The position numbers and the translations under genes are program-made. The notes under the pieces are model-generated. The model did not search any database, was not told the origin of the DNA, and was given only the letters and a program-made list of their open reading frames with translations. Of a stretch of DNA of 64,000 bases, positions 62,539 through 64,000 are shown piece after piece. This stretch comes from Nocardia rhamnosiphila NBRC 108938 (lineage in GTDB: Bacteria > Actinomycetota > Actinomycetes > Mycobacteriales > Mycobacteriaceae): contig NZ_JOAJ01000001.1 in assembly GCF_000720425.1 (NCBI RefSeq), positions 124,001 to 188,000 of the forward strand, read 5' to 3'. Each line of letters opens with the position of its first letter. Position 1 is the stretch's first letter.

Positions 62539-64000
62539 ATGCCCGCCCTGTTATCCGATCGCCGGACCGGAGGAGGTACCCCGGCCGTCGTTCGGTTGCT
62601 GGTGATCGCGACCTTCGTGGTGATCCTGAACGAGACCATCATGATCAACGCGATCCCGCGCCTGATGCACGACCTCGAGGTCACCGAGCGGGCCGCGCAG
62701 TGGGTATCGACCTCCTTCATGCTCACCATGGCGGCCGTCATCCCGGTCACCGGCTGGTTCCTGCAGCGGGTCACCACGCGGCGCGCCTACGCGCTGGCCA
62801 TGGGTGTCTTCCTCGCCGGGACGGCGCTGTCGGCGGTGGCGCCCTCGTTCGCGGTACTGCTCGCCGGGCGGATCGTCCAGGCCGGTGGTACCGCGGTGAT
62901 GATGCCGCTGCTGATGACGACCCTGATGACCGTGGTGCCCGAACGGGACCGCGGCCGGGTCATGGGCAATGTCACCCTGGCCATTTCGGTGGCTCCGGCC
63001 ATGGGGCCGGTCATCTCCGGTCTGGTTCTGCAGATCGCCTCGTGGCGCTGGCTGTTCGTGCTGGTGCTGCCGATCGCGGGCGCGGTCACCTGGTTCGGGT
63101 TGCGGCGGCTGGAGAACATCGGGGAACCGGAGACCGGTTCGATCGACTGGTTCAGCGTGGTCTTCGCCGCGCTCGGGTTCGGCAGCCTGGTGTACGGGTT
63201 GAGCCGGTTCGAAGCGGGCACGGTCGCCACCCCGGTCCTCATCACCGTCGCCGGCGTCGTCCTGATCGGCCTGTTCGTCGCCCGGCAGCTGTGGTTGCAG
63301 CGGCACGGCACCCCGCTGCTGGATCTGCGGATCCTGCGCTCGCGCACCTACAGCCTGGGCCTGGTCCTGATGGCGGTCGCGTTCCTGGCCATGCTCGGCT
63401 CGATGATGCTGCTGCCGTTGTATCTGCAGAACCTGCGCGGTCTGTCGCCGTTGGAGACCGGGCTGCTGGTCATGCCCGGTGGGCTGGCCATGGGTGTGCT
63501 CGGCCCGGTGATCGGCCGCCTGTTCGACCGATTCGGTGGCCGGGTCCTGGTGATCCCGGGGGCGATCGGGATCACCGCCGCGCTGGCCGGTTTCACCCAG
63601 ATCTCGGTCACCATGCCGTACTGGCAGCTGCTGGCCCTGCACATCCTGCTCATGCTGTCACTCGCCGCGGCCTTCACGCCGGTGTTCACCCTCGCGCTCG
63701 GGGCGTTGCCGGAGGACCTCTATTCGCACGGCAGCTCGATGCTGGGCACGCTGCAGCAGGTCGCCGCCGCGCTGGGGACGGCGCTGGTGGTCACCGTGAT
63801 GGCGAGTCGCACCAGTGCGCTGCAGGCCACGGGGATCGATACGCTGACCGCGCAACTCGACGGGATGCGGCTGGCGTTCGTGGTGTCGGCGGCGCTGTCG
63901 CTGGTGGTGATCGTGACGGCGATCCTGCTGCCCAACCGGTCCGGCGCACCCGGCGGAACCGGCGACACCGAGCATCCCGAACCCGAGCTCGCGAAGATCT
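62539..64000 (+). CDS. DHA2-type (EmrB/QacA) MFS multidrug exporter, C-terminus cut by window end
   Basis: From the ATG at 62539, with GGAGG six bases upstream, the frame is open to the window end (487 codons). Helix 1 is VVRLLVIATFVVILNETIMINAIPRL, followed by QWVSTSFMLTMAAVIPVTGWFLQR, the motif-A-like loop, and LAGRIVQAGGTAVMMPLLMTTL. ERDRGRVMGNVTLAISVAPAMGPVISG is motif C, typical of drug/H+ antiporters. The ILNETIMINAIPRLM start is seen in 14-helix exporters such as EmrB, QacA and LfrA. The substrate is unknown. Confidence 0.9.
   Translation, partial: MPALLSDRRTGGGTPAVVRLLVIATFVVILNETIMINAIPRLMHDLEVTERAAQWVSTSFMLTMAAVIPVTGWFLQRVTTRRAYALAMGVFLAGTALSAVAPSFAVLLAGRIVQAGGTAVMMPLLMTTLMTVVPERDRGRVMGNVTLAISVAPAMGPVISGLVLQIASWRWLFVLVLPIAGAVTWFGLRRLENIGEPETGSIDWFSVVFAALGFGSLVYGLSRFEAGTVATPVLITVAGVVLIGLFVARQLWLQRHGTPLLDLRILRSRTYSLGLVLMAVAFLAMLGSMMLLPLYLQNLRGLSPLETGLLVMPGGLAMGVLGPVIGRLFDRFGGRVLVIPGAIGITAALAGFTQISVTMPYWQLLALHILLMLSLAAAFTPVFTLALGALPEDLYSHGSSMLGTLQQVAAALGTALVVTVMASRTSALQATGIDTLTAQLDGMRLAFVVSAALSLVVIVTAILLPNRSGAPGGTGDTEHPEPELAKI

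Overview
The window is very GC-rich and its genes use GC-ending codons. It carries several actinobacterial markers: a mycothiol-dependent maleylpyruvate-isomerase-type protein, an F420-type pyridoxamine-oxidase-fold protein, a GAP/Sap-family membrane protein, a PknB-like kinase and candidate leaderless promoters of the TANNNT type. A chromosomal segment from Mycobacteriales, most like Nocardia or Rhodococcus, fits best. No rRNA, tRNA, CRISPR array, phage or transposase was seen.

Layout. 1-9 kb: the start of an aldo/keto reductase, a large LuxR (LAL-type) regulator, a run of small and polytopic membrane proteins (PLDc_N/SHOCT, AI-2E-type permease, DUF7144-like, GAP family, LapA-like) and an alkyl sulfatase. 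9-17.3 kb: a complete kdp potassium operon on the minus strand, ordered small ORF-kdpF-kdpA-kdpB-kdpC-kdpD-kdpE, with a second KdpF-sized microprotein ahead of kdpF and an enlarged, cysteine-bearing KdpC. 17.7-25.1 kb: a PASTA-like lipoprotein, metY, a YnfA-type protein, a P450 with its TetR regulator behind an operator-overlapped leaderless promoter, a mycothiol-type enzyme and a FUSC-type exporter. 25.1-28.7 kb: a four-gene glycine betaine/choline-type ABC importer. 28.9-32.1 kb: an OafA-type acyltransferase and a secreted Gly/Trp repeat protein.

32.2-48.2 kb is the most unusual part: a catabolic island. It holds an FAD monooxygenase, a 4-hydroxy-2-oxo-acid aldolase with acylating aldehyde dehydrogenase, a metallo-beta-lactamase-fold hydrolase, an MFS permease, and a tightly overlapping run VOC-SDR-BKACE-(two paralogous unknown proteins)-DhaK-DhaL-BKACE-IlvD/Edd dehydratase-SDR, closed by two coupled IclR regulators. 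An inverted repeat CCGATGATCGG (extended form GTNCCGATGATCGGNAC) lies at four non-coding sites. They sit upstream of the aldehyde dehydrogenase/hydrolase divergon (two copies), the VOC-led operon and the IclR pair, so one IclR regulon is likely. The gene set suggests that a polyhydroxylated or branched acid is imported, oxidised, dehydrated, phosphorylated and cleaved, but the substrate cannot be read from the sequence.

48.4-64 kb: two convergent aminoglycoside phosphotransferases (one of APH(3'')-I type), an internally shortened formyltransferase, a Ser/Thr kinase, a PLP-dependent Orn/Lys/Arg-type decarboxylase with small overlapping partners, an F420-type enzyme, glycerate kinase, a tartrate/malate-type dehydrogenase with a succinate-semialdehyde-type dehydrogenase, a stand-alone TrpB, and the start of an EmrB/QacA-type drug exporter that runs off the window.
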